The notes under the pieces are model-generated. The model made no database searches, was not told the DNA's origin, and saw only the letters and a list, made by a program, of their open reading frames with translations. Position numbers and translations under genes: made by a program. Source: CAVVTR01 sp963751245 (lineage in GTDB: Bacteria; Acidobacteriota; Thermoanaerobaculia; Thermoanaerobaculales; Thermoanaerobaculaceae). From it: a stretch of 38,411 bases of DNA. Shown one piece after another: positions 7,963 through 16,708 of the stretch. The stretch covers positions 1-38,411 of the forward strand of contig CAVVTR010000020.1 in NCBI GenBank assembly GCA_963751245.1, in the 5' to 3' direction. Positions within the stretch are counted from its first letter, which is position 1; each line of letters starts with the position of its first letter.

Positions 7963-8745
7963 TCAGCGGCGCCGCCGCGGAAACCAGGGGATGAAGGCGC
8001 TCGTCGTGCGCTGGTACTCCCGGTAATCGGGCCGGCTCGCCGCCGCCTGCTCCTCGGTCACCGGGATGCCGGTGACCTCGACCAGGAACACCAGCATGAG
8101 CACCGGGCCCAGCAGCGTCAGCCACCACCAGGGCGCGCCCGCCCCCAGCACCACGTAGGTCCACCAGTGGAGCCACTCGAAGAAGTAGTTGGGGTGCCGG
8201 GAGGACCGCCACAGGCCCGTCCGGCAGGTCCGGCCGCGGTTCGCGGGGTCGGCGCGGAAGCGGGCGAGCTGGCGGTCGGCGGCCGTCTCCCCCGCCACCG
8301 CGGCCAGCCACACCGCCACGGCCGCCACGGCCCGCGGCCACCCGAGCGGCCGCGGATCGGCGGCGACGGCGAGCACCGGGAGCGCAAAGGCCACCGCCGC
8401 CAGGGCCTGCGCCTCGTAGAGGACGAGCAGCCGCAGCTGGAAGCGCCCGCCCCATCGCTCGCGCAGCCGCGCGTACCGGCCGTCCTCGGCCTCCCGCGCC
8501 CCGCGGCGCGCGATGGCGGCGGCGAGGCGGAACGACCACGCCGCGATGAGCGCTCCCGCGAGCAGACGGCGCGCCGGGTCGCCGGGGCCGAGCACGGCGA
8601 ACAGCACCCCGCAGGCGCCGGTCCCCGCCGACCACCCCACGTCCACCACGCCGGCGTTGCCGGTGCGCCGCTGAAGGAGCCACAGCAGCGCCATCACCGC
8701 TGCCATCATCGCCAGGGCCGTACCGGCCGTCCACGCCACGGTCAT
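7963..8745 (-). CDS. DUF1295-family integral membrane protein (steroid-5-alpha-reductase-like)
   Basis: The 260-residue, very hydrophobic protein has about seven membrane segments. The C-terminal half carries the family signature RHPNYFFEWLHWW (residues about 184-196) followed by a VEVTGIPVTEEQ segment and YREYQRTTSAFIPWFP. DUF1295 proteins are related to the C-terminal domain of 3-oxo-5-alpha-steroid 4-dehydrogenases and to isoprenylcysteine methyltransferases; the bacterial substrates are mostly unknown. The ATG at 8745 follows a GAGGGGG site. It is divergent from the protease gene, with 140 nt between the two starts. The truncated GNAT gene lies about 100 nt downstream on the same strand. 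Confidence 0.85.
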   Translation of the reverse strand: MTVAWTAGTALAMMAAVMALLWLLQRRTGNAGVVDVGWSAGTGACGVLFAVLGPGDPARRLLAGALIAAWSFRLAAAIARRGAREAEDGRYARLRERWGGRFQLRLLVLYEAQALAAVAFALPVLAVAADPRPLGWPRAVAAVAVWLAAVAGETAADRQLARFRADPANRGRTCRTGLWRSSRHPNYFFEWLHWWTYVVLGAGAPWWWLTLLGPVLMLVFLVEVTGIPVTEEQAAASRPDYREYQRTTSAFIPWFPRRRR

Positions 8746-8805
8746 CGCTCACCCCCTCGTGCGGCGGATCGCTCCTCCAGGGTACCGGAGCCGCCACGGG
8801 CCTCC

Positions 8806-8834
8806 TTGACACCCCGCCGGCGCGTCCGTAGATT
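8806..8834 (+). promoter_or_regulatory. Probable sigma70 promoter of the protease gene
   Basis: TTGACA (8806-8811) is a perfect -35 box. TAGATT (8829-8834) matches four of six -10 positions, and the spacer is exactly 17 nt. An AGGGAGG ribosome site follows, five bases before the ATG at 8886. In such GC-rich DNA this combination is unlikely to be accidental. Confidence 0.7.
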
Positions 8835-8885
8835 GCGGTCAAAGCCCAGTGTGAGCAACAGAACAGAGGTGTCAGGGAGGATCGT

Positions 8886-10694
8886 ATGCGCAGAGCCGTC
8901 ATCGCCTTCGTCCTCGCCGCCGTGCTCCTGCCCGGAGCGCTGGCGGCGCCCACCGCAGCCGCCGCGCCGGACCGTCCCGGCCTCGTCCCCGACGAGCTCG
9001 TCGTCAAGTTCTCCCCCGGCGTGACCGAGCAGGCCAGGGGGCGTCTCCGGGCCCTGTACAACCTCACGAAGAAGCGCGACAGCTACAGACCGGGGGCGTT
9101 CACCGTCTACACCCACCCCAACCCGCACGCCGTCCTCGCCCTCCTCAAGCACGAGAGCGGCGTGGTCTACGCGGAGCAGAACGCCTACGCCTACGCGTCC
9201 GCCACGAGCTTCGTGCCCAACGACCCCCTCTACCGCTACCAGTGGGACATGCGCCGGATCGGCATGGAGCAGGCGTGGCCCCTCTCCCAGGGCTCCGGCG
9301 CCGTGGTCGCGGTCGTCGACACCGGCGTCCGGCAGAGCCTGGAGGACCTCGCCGGGACGACGTTCATGGCCGGCTACGACTTCGTCAACGGTGACACCGA
9401 TCCCAGCGACGACGAGGGCCACGGCTCCCACGTCTGCGGCACCATCGCCCAGTCCACGGACAACGGCATCGGCGTGACGGGCATCGCCTACCGCGCCACC
9501 ATCATGCCGGTGAAGGTCCTCAACAGCCGGGGGAGCGGCTCCTACACCGACATCGCCGACGGCATCGCCTACGCGGCCGACCACGGTGCCGACGTCATCA
9601 ACATGAGCCTGGGCGGCTCCTCGGACCTGGCCGTCCTCTCCGACGCCTGCCAGTACGCCTGGAACCACGGGGTCGTCATCGTCGTGTCCGCCGGCAACGC
9701 CTCCAGCAGCGCCCCGGAGTACCCGGCGGCCTACCCCGAGTGCATCTCGGTGACGGCGACCGACTCCCTCGACCGCCTGGCGTCGTACTCGAGCTACGGC
9801 CCCACCGTGGACATCGCGGCCCCCGGGGGCGACAGCAACGACTCCGACAACGACGGCTACTGCGACATGATCCTGCAGAACACCTTCGTGCGGCGCACCG
9901 AGGGCTACTACTTCTTCGCCGGCACCTCCATGGCCGCCCCCCACGTCAGCGGCGTGGCCGCCCTGGTCAAGGCCGCCAACCCGGCCCTGACCAACGTGGA
10001 GATCCGGAGCATTCTGGAGGACACGGCCGAGGACCTCGGCACCCCCGGCCGTGACGACCTGTTCGGCGCAGGCCTCGTGGACGCCGCCGCCGCCGTCACG
10101 GCGGCGGGAGGCGCGCCCTCCAACCAGCCGCCGACGGCCGCCTTCACCTGGACCGCCGCCGACCTCACGGCCACCTTCACCGACGCCAGCACCGACCCCG
10201 GCGGCAGCGTCACGGCGTGGAGCTGGAGCTTCGGCGACGGCGCCACATCCACCACGCGCAACCCCGTGCACACCTACGCCGCGGGAGGCACCTACACGGT
10301 GGCCCTCACGGTGACCGACGACGGCGGGGCAGCCGGCTCGACGAGCCAGCCGGTGACGGTGACCTCGCCGGGCGGCGGCGGCACCATGCACGTGGCCGCC
10401 ATCGCCATGAGCAAGGCGCGGGCGGGCAAGAACGCCTACGCCATCGCGACGGTGACCATGGTCGACGACACCGGCGGGCCGGCCGCCAACGCCACCGTGA
10501 CGGTGACCTGGTCCGGCCTGGTGTCGGGGTCGGGCTCCGGAGTCACCGGCGCCGACGGCACCGTGACCCTGACCTCGCCCAAGACCAAGACCGCGGGCGC
10601 CATCACCGTGACCGTGACCGGCGCGACCCACGCCACCCTCACCTACGACCCGGCGGCCAACGCCGCGTCCTCGGCTTCGATCACCGTCCCCTGA
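8886..10694 (+). CDS. Secreted subtilisin-like serine protease (S8) with PKD domain
   Basis: The 602-residue protein has a signal peptide (residues 1 to about 27, hydrophobic core AFVLAAVLLPGALA). An inhibitor-like propeptide follows (about 33-105, starting near VPDELVVKFSPG, of the fervidolysin type). The S8 catalytic domain has Asp145 (VVDTG), His179 (GHGSHVCG), oxyanion Asn271 (SAGN) and Ser348 (GTSMAAPHVSG), so all catalytic residues are present. After about 410 come a PKD domain (PTAAFTW to the FGDG and HTYAAGGTYTV segments) and an Ig-like/Big-type domain to the end. The protein should be exported and act outside the cytoplasmic membrane. It has its own promoter, is divergent from the DUF1295 gene and convergent with the cytochrome gene, which also carries PKD repeats. 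Confidence 0.93.
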   Translation: MRRAVIAFVLAAVLLPGALAAPTAAAAPDRPGLVPDELVVKFSPGVTEQARGRLRALYNLTKKRDSYRPGAFTVYTHPNPHAVLALLKHESGVVYAEQNAYAYASATSFVPNDPLYRYQWDMRRIGMEQAWPLSQGSGAVVAVVDTGVRQSLEDLAGTTFMAGYDFVNGDTDPSDDEGHGSHVCGTIAQSTDNGIGVTGIAYRATIMPVKVLNSRGSGSYTDIADGIAYAADHGADVINMSLGGSSDLAVLSDACQYAWNHGVVIVVSAGNASSSAPEYPAAYPECISVTATDSLDRLASYSSYGPTVDIAAPGGDSNDSDNDGYCDMILQNTFVRRTEGYYFFAGTSMAAPHVSGVAALVKAANPALTNVEIRSILEDTAEDLGTPGRDDLFGAGLVDAAAAVTAAGGAPSNQPPTAAFTWTAADLTATFTDASTDPGGSVTAWSWSFGDGATSTTRNPVHTYAAGGTYTVALTVTDDGGAAGSTSQPVTVTSPGGGGTMHVAAIAMSKARAGKNAYAIATVTMVDDTGGPAANATVTVTWSGLVSGSGSGVTGADGTVTLTSPKTKTAGAITVTVTGATHATLTYDPAANAASSASITVP

Positions 10695-10796
10695 CGGCGC
10701 GGGGCATCCTGGAACACCACCGGCGGGGGCGCGAGCCCCCGCCTTCTCTTTCCGGCCCCGCACGCGGACCCGTGGGCCGCGGGTGGCGGCCGGTGG

Positions 10797-10855
10797 CTGG
10801 CCTCCGCGGCCGCAGAAGCAGCCCCCGGGTTCAGCCCGCCGGCCGCGGAGGCCAG
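10797..10855. repeat. REP-like palindromic repeat
   Basis: Arms of 16 nt (10797-10812 and 10840-10855) are perfectly complementary around a 27-nt loop. The core (GGCCTCCGC, then CGCAGAAGCA, CCCGGG and TCAGCCCGCCGG) recurs with changes at 34331-34420 and 34501-34592. A dispersed intergenic repeat family is the simplest reading. It sits between the convergent protease and cytochrome genes and could also act as a transcription barrier. Confidence 0.7.
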
Positions 10856-10889
10856 GGTGGGGGGCGCCCGGCCCCCCGGCAACGGATGG

Positions 10890-10928
10890 AAAAAGGCCCG
10901 CCGGGAGGAGCTTCCCTCCCGGCGGGCC
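10890..10928 (-). terminator. Rho-independent terminator for the cytochrome gene
   Basis: A 14-bp perfect stem (10895-10908 pairing with 10915-10928) closes a 6-nt loop. On the minus strand it is followed directly by TTTTT (10894-10890). It lies 33 nt past the cytochrome stop. There is no T-run on the plus side, so it serves the minus-strand gene. Confidence 0.85.
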
Positions 10929-10960
10929 CGAACGCCGTCGCCGGCGCCGTGGAAGGGGAC

Positions 10961-13900
10961 CTAGTGGTCCCGGTGGATCCGGCGGCTCACCCGGCCCGAC
11001 ACGGTGATGGTGCCCGAGGTCTGGCAGTGGGCGGAGCTGAGCGACGAACGCATGGTCCAGGTGTAGGTGCCCGGCGTGGAGTAGGTGTGCCGGACGTCGC
11101 TGCCGGAGGCCGTGCGGCTGCCGTCACCGAAGTCCCAGACCACCGAAGGCGTCCCCGAGCAACCCTGGGGCTCCACCTGCGCCCTGAACTCCGTCGAGGA
11201 GCGCGCGATCGCCGTGGAGGAGACCTGGGCGCTGCAGGACAGCGTGCAGGTGGCCGGGGCCTGGATGCTGATGGTTCCGGACTTCACGCAGGAGCCGGTT
11301 CCGGCCGTGGTGGTGAGGGTCCAGGAGTAGCTCCCCTCCGACGCGTACACGTGGGAGGGGTTCTGAGCGGTTGACATGGCCCCGTCGCCGAACTCCCACA
11401 CGTAGGTCACCGGCGATTCGCACCCGCTGGTGGTCGCCGAGGCCCGGAAGCTCGCCGCGGTGCCCGCGGTGCCGCTGGAGGGCACGGAGGCGCTGCAGGA
11501 GACCGTGCACGGCGTCGGCGCCGACACGGTGATCGTGCCGGACTTCACGCAGGAGCCGTCCCCCGCCGTCGCCGTCAGGGTCCACGAGTAGCTCCCAGCC
11601 GAGGCGTAGCTGTGGGAGGCGTTCTGGGCGGTGGACGTACTGCCGTCGCCGAACTCCCACACGTAGCTCACCGGCGAGTCGCACCCGCTGGTGGTCGCCG
11701 AGCCCTGGAAGCTCACCGCGGTCCCCGCGATGGCACCGGAGGGCACGCTGGCGCTGCACGACACCGAGCACGGCGTGACGGCCGTGACGGAGATGCTGCC
11801 GGTCTTGACGCAGGAGCTGCCCGCCGCGCTGGCGGTCAGGGTCCACGTGTAGGTTCCGGCCGCGGCGTAGCTGTGCGACGGGTTCTGGGAGCTCGAGCTG
11901 CTGCCGTCGCCGAAGCTCCACTGGTAGCTGACCGGGGAGCCGCAGCTGGAGGTCGCCGAGCCCTTGAAGCTCACGGCGCTTCCGGCGATCCCGCTGGTGG
12001 GGACGGTGGCGCTACAGCTCACGGTGCACGGCGCGGCCGACCCGACGGTGACGGTCACCGTGGAGAGGTTGGAGTCGGTGGAGCCGTCCCATGCGGCGTA
12101 GGTGAACGTGGATTTCCCTGAGAACCCTGCCTCGGGGAAGTACGTGGCCTGCGTGCCGGAGACCCCCACCGTGCCGTGGGCCGGCTGGGTGACGACCCGG
12201 AGCTGGAGGGAGTTGCCGTCGGCGTCGGTCGCCGACAGGGCGATCTTCACCGGGGTCCCCGCCGAGGTCGAGGCGGTCAGGTCCTTGGTGACCGGCGCGC
12301 TGTTGGAGTTGCGGGACTCGCTGCCCGGGCCGTTGTGGCAGGTGTAGCAGCCGATCTGGAAGCCGCGCCAGAACGTCTTGGTGCCGAACGAGGTCTGCAC
12401 GACCTTGTCGGTGAGCGAGCGCGACAGAACCGTGCCGCGGTAGTCGGTGCCGTGGCAGGCCTGGCAGGCGGCCCGGTTGCCCTCGGCGGCGTTGTCGTGC
12501 CGGCTGACCCAGGCCGAACCGATGGGGTGCATGCCGTGGGGGCCGCCGGTGGTGGTGGACGGCGAGGTGCCGTGGCAGCTCGCGCAGTCGGCGATTGTGC
12601 CCTTGCTGCCCTGGATCTCAACGGCCTGCACGTTGTCGTTCTCGTGGGAGGTGGGCAGGATGGCGTGGGTGGAGCCGTGGCAGGCCTCGCACTGCAGGCC
12701 GCCGTGGCCGGTGGAGAAGCGGAACAGGGAGAGCCCGGCGGCCGGCGTGTTCGGGCTGGTCGCGAAGGTCGTGCTGGCCGGGACCCGCACCTTGCCGGAG
12801 GCGTCGAACACAGAGGTGAAGCGGATCTGTCCGCTGTTGCTGGTGGCGGTGCCGGTGTGGCACTCCTGGCATGTGGGCTCGTCGAGCCAGCCCTGCCGCT
12901 TCGCCGAGCCCACCGCCAGCATGGCGCCGTGGCAGCTCTGGCACTGCATCTCCAGGCTGCCGTCGGCGGCCACCGCGCTGCCCATGGCGCCGCGCAGGCA
13001 CCGCGTCTCGGAGCCCGGGTGGCAGCTGTAGCAGGCGTTGCGGTTCGCCGAGGACCCCAGCGTCATGTTGGTGGCGGGGTCGACGACTCCGGCGTGCCGC
13101 GAGTGGATCGCCTGGGTGAGCGGCTCGATGCCGGGCTGTCCGAAGCCGGGCAGGGCGTTGGACGGGTGGCACGAGGCGCACAGCACGGGATGATTGTCGG
13201 AGGTGGCGCTGGCGTACAGGCCGAGCGGGTTGAGGTGGAGCGCCGACAGCGCGGACTGGTACGCCGCGTTGCCCTGCTGGTACTCGTCGTGCAGCAGGAG
13301 CACGTTGAGCCGGTAGTCCTTCTCGGAGTCGCTGTGGTTGACCCAGCCGGCGCTGGGCTGCGCCGCCGCGGACGAACCGGAGGCGTGACACTTCTTGCAG
13401 CTCATCTCGTCGGACACCGGCAGCACGATGTCGGTGGTGGCGAGGACGTTGCCCGAGGAGTCGCGGGCGGTGAGCCGCATCATGGGGTAGTAGTTCTTGG
13501 TGTGGGCGTCGTCGTAGGGAGTGATCGGGATCGCCTCCCCGGTGAACCACTGCTGGGCGGCGTCGTACGCCATCTTCTGGGGCGTGTTGCCGATCCCGGG
13601 CATGTCGTAGCCCTGGAGCCCCTGGTCCACCGGCGGGTTGACGCCGAAGATCGCGCCGACGTACTGCCAGAAGTTGGTCTTCCCCGCCGACGTGGAGTTG
13701 ATCGAACCGGCGGGATCCTGAATCGCCTCGTAGGTGACGGTGATCCCGGCGGGGTTCGTGACGAGCTGCCCCGTCGGGTCGATGAGCTGGGCATGGATGT
13801 TGTTGTAAGGCGGAAGAATCGCAAGCACGGAGAAGTCTGCGTCCATGCAGTGCATCCCGAGGTCGTTCCAGCCGACCAGCGTCCAGCCGGTGGCGGCGGC

Positions 13901-13981
13901 GGCCTGAGGAACCAGCGTGAGCGCGGCCGCCAGCGCCACGATGCTTCCTGCTATCACATTTCTCCATCGACGTATGGTCAT
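10961..13981 (-). CDS. Exported nine-haem c-type cytochrome with Ig-like and four PKD domains
   Basis: The 1006-residue protein has a signal peptide ending near residue 30 (VPQAAAA). Nine CxxCH haem-binding motifs start at residues 195, 268, 317, 347, 371, 431, 466, 506 and 545. A Big-type domain (about 562-647) and four tandem PKD repeats (651-735, 737-820, 824-907, 911-994) follow, each with FGDG. Most PKD repeats carry four cysteines at similar positions, unusual for PKD and suggesting disulfides. No membrane anchor or sorting signal is seen at the end (it stops at RRIHRDH). The likely role is periplasmic or surface electron transfer, with PKD repeats for adhesion or spacing; the electron partner is unknown. 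ATG 13981 is chosen over the start at 14044 because it follows GGGGGG and begins the signal peptide. Confidence 0.92.
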   Translation of the reverse strand: MTIRRWRNVIAGSIVALAAALTLVPQAAAATGWTLVGWNDLGMHCMDADFSVLAILPPYNNIHAQLIDPTGQLVTNPAGITVTYEAIQDPAGSINSTSAGKTNFWQYVGAIFGVNPPVDQGLQGYDMPGIGNTPQKMAYDAAQQWFTGEAIPITPYDDAHTKNYYPMMRLTARDSSGNVLATTDIVLPVSDEMSCKKCHASGSSAAAQPSAGWVNHSDSEKDYRLNVLLLHDEYQQGNAAYQSALSALHLNPLGLYASATSDNHPVLCASCHPSNALPGFGQPGIEPLTQAIHSRHAGVVDPATNMTLGSSANRNACYSCHPGSETRCLRGAMGSAVAADGSLEMQCQSCHGAMLAVGSAKRQGWLDEPTCQECHTGTATSNSGQIRFTSVFDASGKVRVPASTTFATSPNTPAAGLSLFRFSTGHGGLQCEACHGSTHAILPTSHENDNVQAVEIQGSKGTIADCASCHGTSPSTTTGGPHGMHPIGSAWVSRHDNAAEGNRAACQACHGTDYRGTVLSRSLTDKVVQTSFGTKTFWRGFQIGCYTCHNGPGSESRNSNSAPVTKDLTASTSAGTPVKIALSATDADGNSLQLRVVTQPAHGTVGVSGTQATYFPEAGFSGKSTFTYAAWDGSTDSNLSTVTVTVGSAAPCTVSCSATVPTSGIAGSAVSFKGSATSSCGSPVSYQWSFGDGSSSSSQNPSHSYAAAGTYTWTLTASAAGSSCVKTGSISVTAVTPCSVSCSASVPSGAIAGTAVSFQGSATTSGCDSPVSYVWEFGDGSTSTAQNASHSYASAGSYSWTLTATAGDGSCVKSGTITVSAPTPCTVSCSASVPSSGTAGTAASFRASATTSGCESPVTYVWEFGDGAMSTAQNPSHVYASEGSYSWTLTTTAGTGSCVKSGTISIQAPATCTLSCSAQVSSTAIARSSTEFRAQVEPQGCSGTPSVVWDFGDGSRTASGSDVRHTYSTPGTYTWTMRSSLSSAHCQTSGTITVSGRVSRRIHRDH
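11000..12031 (-). repeat. Four tandem PKD-encoding repeats in the cytochrome gene
   Basis: Each unit is about 250-260 nt, encoding about 84 residues that begin with a CTVSCSA-like motif, pass through WEFGDG or WSFGDG and end with CVKSGTITV-like sequence. Units 2 and 3 are the most similar; unit 4 is the most diverged. The pattern indicates internal duplication. Confidence 0.85.
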
Positions 13982-14010
13982 TGTCCCCCCTTTCGTCACG
14001 GCACAATATA

Positions 14011-14069
14011 GAGAGATGCCTTCTCTCCTCCTGTGACCCAGCACACCAAAGTGTTAAGTGCACTAACAC
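14011..14069. promoter_or_regulatory. Two dyads upstream of the cytochrome gene (candidate operators)
   Basis: GAGAGA-TGCCT-TCTCTC (14011-14027) and GTGTTA-AGTGCAC-TAACAC (14051-14069) lie 30-90 nt upstream of the cytochrome start. A minus-strand TATATT next to the first dyad could be a -10 box, but no good -35 is seen. The second dyad has the shape of an operator for a dimeric regulator. No cognate regulator is identified; the adjacent cNMP-binding protein has no visible DNA-binding domain. Confidence 0.45.
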
Positions 14070-14190
14070 GGAGGAAAAAGAGACAGCTTCTCACTGCGCG
14101 TTCGCGGCTCGGAGGGAGCTGTCGTGCTGCCCGGCTCTCGCCGGACGTGTCACGGGAGGTCACGGGCGGAGACGTCGTCTCCCCGCCGGG

Positions 14191-15204
14191 TCACTCCTCC
14201 GGCGGCAGCGGCGAGTCGTGGCCGAAGCCCGCCATGATCCTCCACGCGACCAGCTGTCCGGCCATGCCCCGGACGCGGGTGCACAGCCCGCGGCACACCA
14301 GCGCGAGAAACTCGCGCGCCGCCACCGGGTCGCGGCCCAGCAGGCTGTCGAGGCGGCGGCGGTCGATGCTCAGCACGGTGCACCCGTCGCCGTGGGCCCG
14401 GGCGTCGGCGGTGCGGGGCCGGCGGTCCATGACGGAGACCGCGCCGAAGAACCCTCCCCTGCCCACGAAGAGAAGCGCCTCCTCCCCGATGTCGGGCAGT
14501 CTCCGGGTGATCCGGGCGGTGCCGTCGGCCACGACGTAGAACACCGCCCCGGCGCTTCCCTCGGAGAAGATCAGCTCGCCTGCCTCGAACCGCTCGGTGC
14601 GCATGCTCCCGGCGATGAGGTCGACGCCCCGGGTGGAGAGCCCCTGGGCGGTGAGCACCGCGACCTTGCGGCCGTCGTCGACGGCCAGCCTGAGGCCTGC
14701 GGCCCCCTCGGCGGGGCGCGCCCGCCGGCCGCTGGCGATGAGCCGCGTCATGGCCTCGTTGGCCTCGCGGATCTTCCTCGCGAGGGCGAGCCAGAAGAGG
14801 CGGAGGAGCGCCACGGCGAAACCCGGGTCCGACTCCATCAGCCGCTGCGCCGGCTCGAAGGGGACGCGCAGGAGCTCGCAGACACCGCCGGAGACCGCGG
14901 TGGCCTCACGGCTCATACCGTCAAGAAAGCCCACCTCGCCGAGCAGGCTCCCCCAGCCCAGCCGCGCGAGGCGCTGGGCACCGACCGGGGTCGTACGGGA
15001 CAGCTCCACGGCACCGGACAGCACCACCCAGAGATCGCGGTCGGGGGCGTTCTCGGGATAGACGGTCTCCCCGGGCGCGAACGCCACGCGCTCGGAGACC
15101 GTCGCCAGGGCCGCGACCTGGTCGTCCGCGAGGTGCGCGAACGCGGCCATGGCGTCCAGCGCGGCGAAGACCCGCTCCTTCGGGCCACCGGTGTGAGGGC
15201 TCAC
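14191..15204 (-). CDS. Protein with two cyclic-nucleotide-binding domains
   Basis: The protein has about 337 residues. The first cNMP-binding domain spans about 10-125 (FAPGETVYPENAPDRDLWVV, then LLGEVGFLDGMSREATAV). The second spans about 195-310 (FEAGELIFSEGSAGAVFYVV, then FFGAVSVMDRRPRTADARA). No helix-turn-helix, kinase, channel or GGDEF domain is visible, so it probably senses a nucleotide and acts through a partner. The GTG at 15204 has a GGGGAG site five bases upstream and is preferred; a GTG at 15228 would add eight residues. It follows the Cds1-like gene by 87 nt on the same strand and may be co-transcribed with it. Confidence 0.85.
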   Translation of the reverse strand: MSPHTGGPKERVFAALDAMAAFAHLADDQVAALATVSERVAFAPGETVYPENAPDRDLWVVLSGAVELSRTTPVGAQRLARLGWGSLLGEVGFLDGMSREATAVSGGVCELLRVPFEPAQRLMESDPGFAVALLRLFWLALARKIREANEAMTRLIASGRRARPAEGAAGLRLAVDDGRKVAVLTAQGLSTRGVDLIAGSMRTERFEAGELIFSEGSAGAVFYVVADGTARITRRLPDIGEEALLFVGRGGFFGAVSVMDRRPRTADARAHGDGCTVLSIDRRRLDSLLGRDPVAAREFLALVCRGLCTRVRGMAGQLVAWRIMAGFGHDSPLPPEE

Positions 15205-15291
15205 CGTCACTCCCCTGTTCCGTTTCACCCGTCAGCATAGGTCCCGCTGCTGCGCTCCGCAAACCCCCGCCGGGGCGGACGGCAGAGAGCC

Positions 15292-16371
15292 TCAGGGGCC
15301 CGGGGGCGTCCACGCGCCGCTCGTGAAGACCCGGCGCAGCTGCTCGACGAAAGGCGCGATGCCGTAGCCGCGGCGGGCGAGCCAGGCGTCGTCGTAGCAC
15401 GTGTCCAGGTAGCGCTCCCCCGAGTCGCAGATCATGGTGACAATGGCGCCATCCTCCCTGCGTGCGTGCATCTCGGCGGCGAGCTGCAGGGCCCCGGAGA
15501 GGTTGGTGCCCGTGGACGGGCCGCAGCGCCGCCCGAGCACCTCGTGGAGGAAGCGCACCGCGGCGAAGCTCGCCGCGTCGGGCACCTTGATCATGCGGTC
15601 GACCACGTCCGGGATGAAGGAGGGCTCCACGCGAGGGCGCCCGATCCCCTCGATCATGGAGGCCCCGGGGCAGGTGACGGACCGGTCCCGGGTGAGGAAG
15701 TAGTCGTAGAAGACCGAGTTCTCCGGGTCGACCACGCACACCTGGGTGGCGAACCGGCGGTACCGCGCGTACCGGCCGATGGTGGCGGAGGTCCCGCCGG
15801 TCCCCGCCGAGCACACGATCCACCGGGGCTCGGGGTGCGGCTCCCGCGCCATCTGGGCGAAGATGGACTCGGCGATGTTGTTGTTGCCGCGCCAGTCGGT
15901 CACCCGCTCGGCAAAGGTGAACTGGTCCATGAAGTGGCCGCCGCAGGAGGCGGCGATCTCTCGGGAGGCGTCGTAGATCGCGCCGCTCCCCTCGACCAGG
16001 TGGCAGCGTCCGCCCCAGCGCTCGATGAGGGCGATCTTCTCGAGGGAGGTCCCGCGCGGCATCACCGCCACGAAGGGAAGCCCGAGCAGACGCGCGAAGT
16101 ACGCCTCCGAGACGGCGGTGGAGCCGGAGGAGGCCTCGACCACCGTGGTGGACTCGCGGATCCACCCGTTGCACAGGCCGTAGAGGAACAGCGAACGGGC
16201 CAGCCGGTGCTTGAGGCTGCCCGTGGGATGGGTGGACTCGTCCTTGAGGTAGAGGCGGACCCCCGGTGTGCCGGGCAGCTCCAGCGGCAGCAGGTGGGTG
16301 TCCGCGGAGCGATTGTAGTCGGCCTCGATGGTGGCGATGGCGTGATTGACCCAGGTTCGATGCTCCGGCAT
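15292..16371 (-). CDS. PLP-dependent cysteine desulfhydrase / cysteine-synthase-family protein (Cds1-like)
   Basis: The 359-residue fold-type II PLP enzyme has the PLP lysine as Lys54 in PTGSLKHRLA, the substrate-loop SSGST near residue 90, and a phosphate-binding glycine-rich stretch (SAGTGGTSATIGRY). Sequence and length resemble the Cds1 group, which I recall as L-cysteine desulfhydrases releasing H2S, pyruvate and ammonia, more than biosynthetic CysK/CysM. Substrate assignment is therefore probable, not certain. The ATG at 16371 follows a GGGGGGA tract. Its neighbours are a small membrane-protein frame upstream and the double cNMP-binding protein downstream, all on the minus strand. H2S metabolism would fit the molybdoenzyme cluster next door, but that link is inference. 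Confidence 0.82.
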   Translation of the reverse strand: MPEHRTWVNHAIATIEADYNRSADTHLLPLELPGTPGVRLYLKDESTHPTGSLKHRLARSLFLYGLCNGWIRESTTVVEASSGSTAVSEAYFARLLGLPFVAVMPRGTSLEKIALIERWGGRCHLVEGSGAIYDASREIAASCGGHFMDQFTFAERVTDWRGNNNIAESIFAQMAREPHPEPRWIVCSAGTGGTSATIGRYARYRRFATQVCVVDPENSVFYDYFLTRDRSVTCPGASMIEGIGRPRVEPSFIPDVVDRMIKVPDAASFAAVRFLHEVLGRRCGPSTGTNLSGALQLAAEMHARREDGAIVTMICDSGERYLDTCYDDAWLARRGYGIAPFVEQLRRVFTSGAWTPPGP

Positions 16372-16418
16372 GAGATCCCCCCGCGACGCCGGAGAGTGTA
16401 ACGCGGGCGGCCGGAGGC

Positions 16419-16631
16419 TCAGGCGGGGCGGGAGGCCGCCGGAACGCCGCCGGGCGGCGGCGTGGCCCGGGAGGCCGCCACCTCGCCCAGGCACGAGGCC
16501 AGTCCCCACGCGATCTGCAGCAGCACGAGCACCGCCACGGTCAGGGTGACGAGCCTCATGCCCCGCAGGCCGGCGCGGGGAGACCGGTCCAAGGGACGCG
16601 CTGAGCGCGGGTGGGCGCCGGTGGAATCCAT
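16419..16631 (-). CDS. Possible small single-pass membrane protein
   Basis: A 70-codon frame starts at ATG 16631 with a weak purine-rich site (GAGAGAG) close to it. Residues about 25-47 (RLVTLTVAVLVLLQIAWGLA) form one plausible membrane helix after a basic N-terminus, and the tail is Pro/Ala-rich. I recognise no family. It fills the gap between the HD protein and the Cds1-like gene on the same strand, which supports a real gene, but composition alone could produce it. Confidence 0.4.
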   Translation of the reverse strand: MDSTGAHPRSARPLDRSPRAGLRGMRLVTLTVAVLVLLQIAWGLASCLGEVAASRATPPPGGVPAASRPA

Positions 16632-16708
16632 CACTCTCTCGGATGCTCCCGACCGGGACAACGTCGCAGGGCTCCCCCGGGTTCTCGGCGCCGGGCCGGA
16701 GCCGGCTC

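Noticed and set aside
8742..10763. Long minus-strand open frame (673 codons) opposite the protease gene
   Set aside because: The translation is Gly/Val/Arg-rich with no domain; it is an antisense shadow of the clearly real protease.
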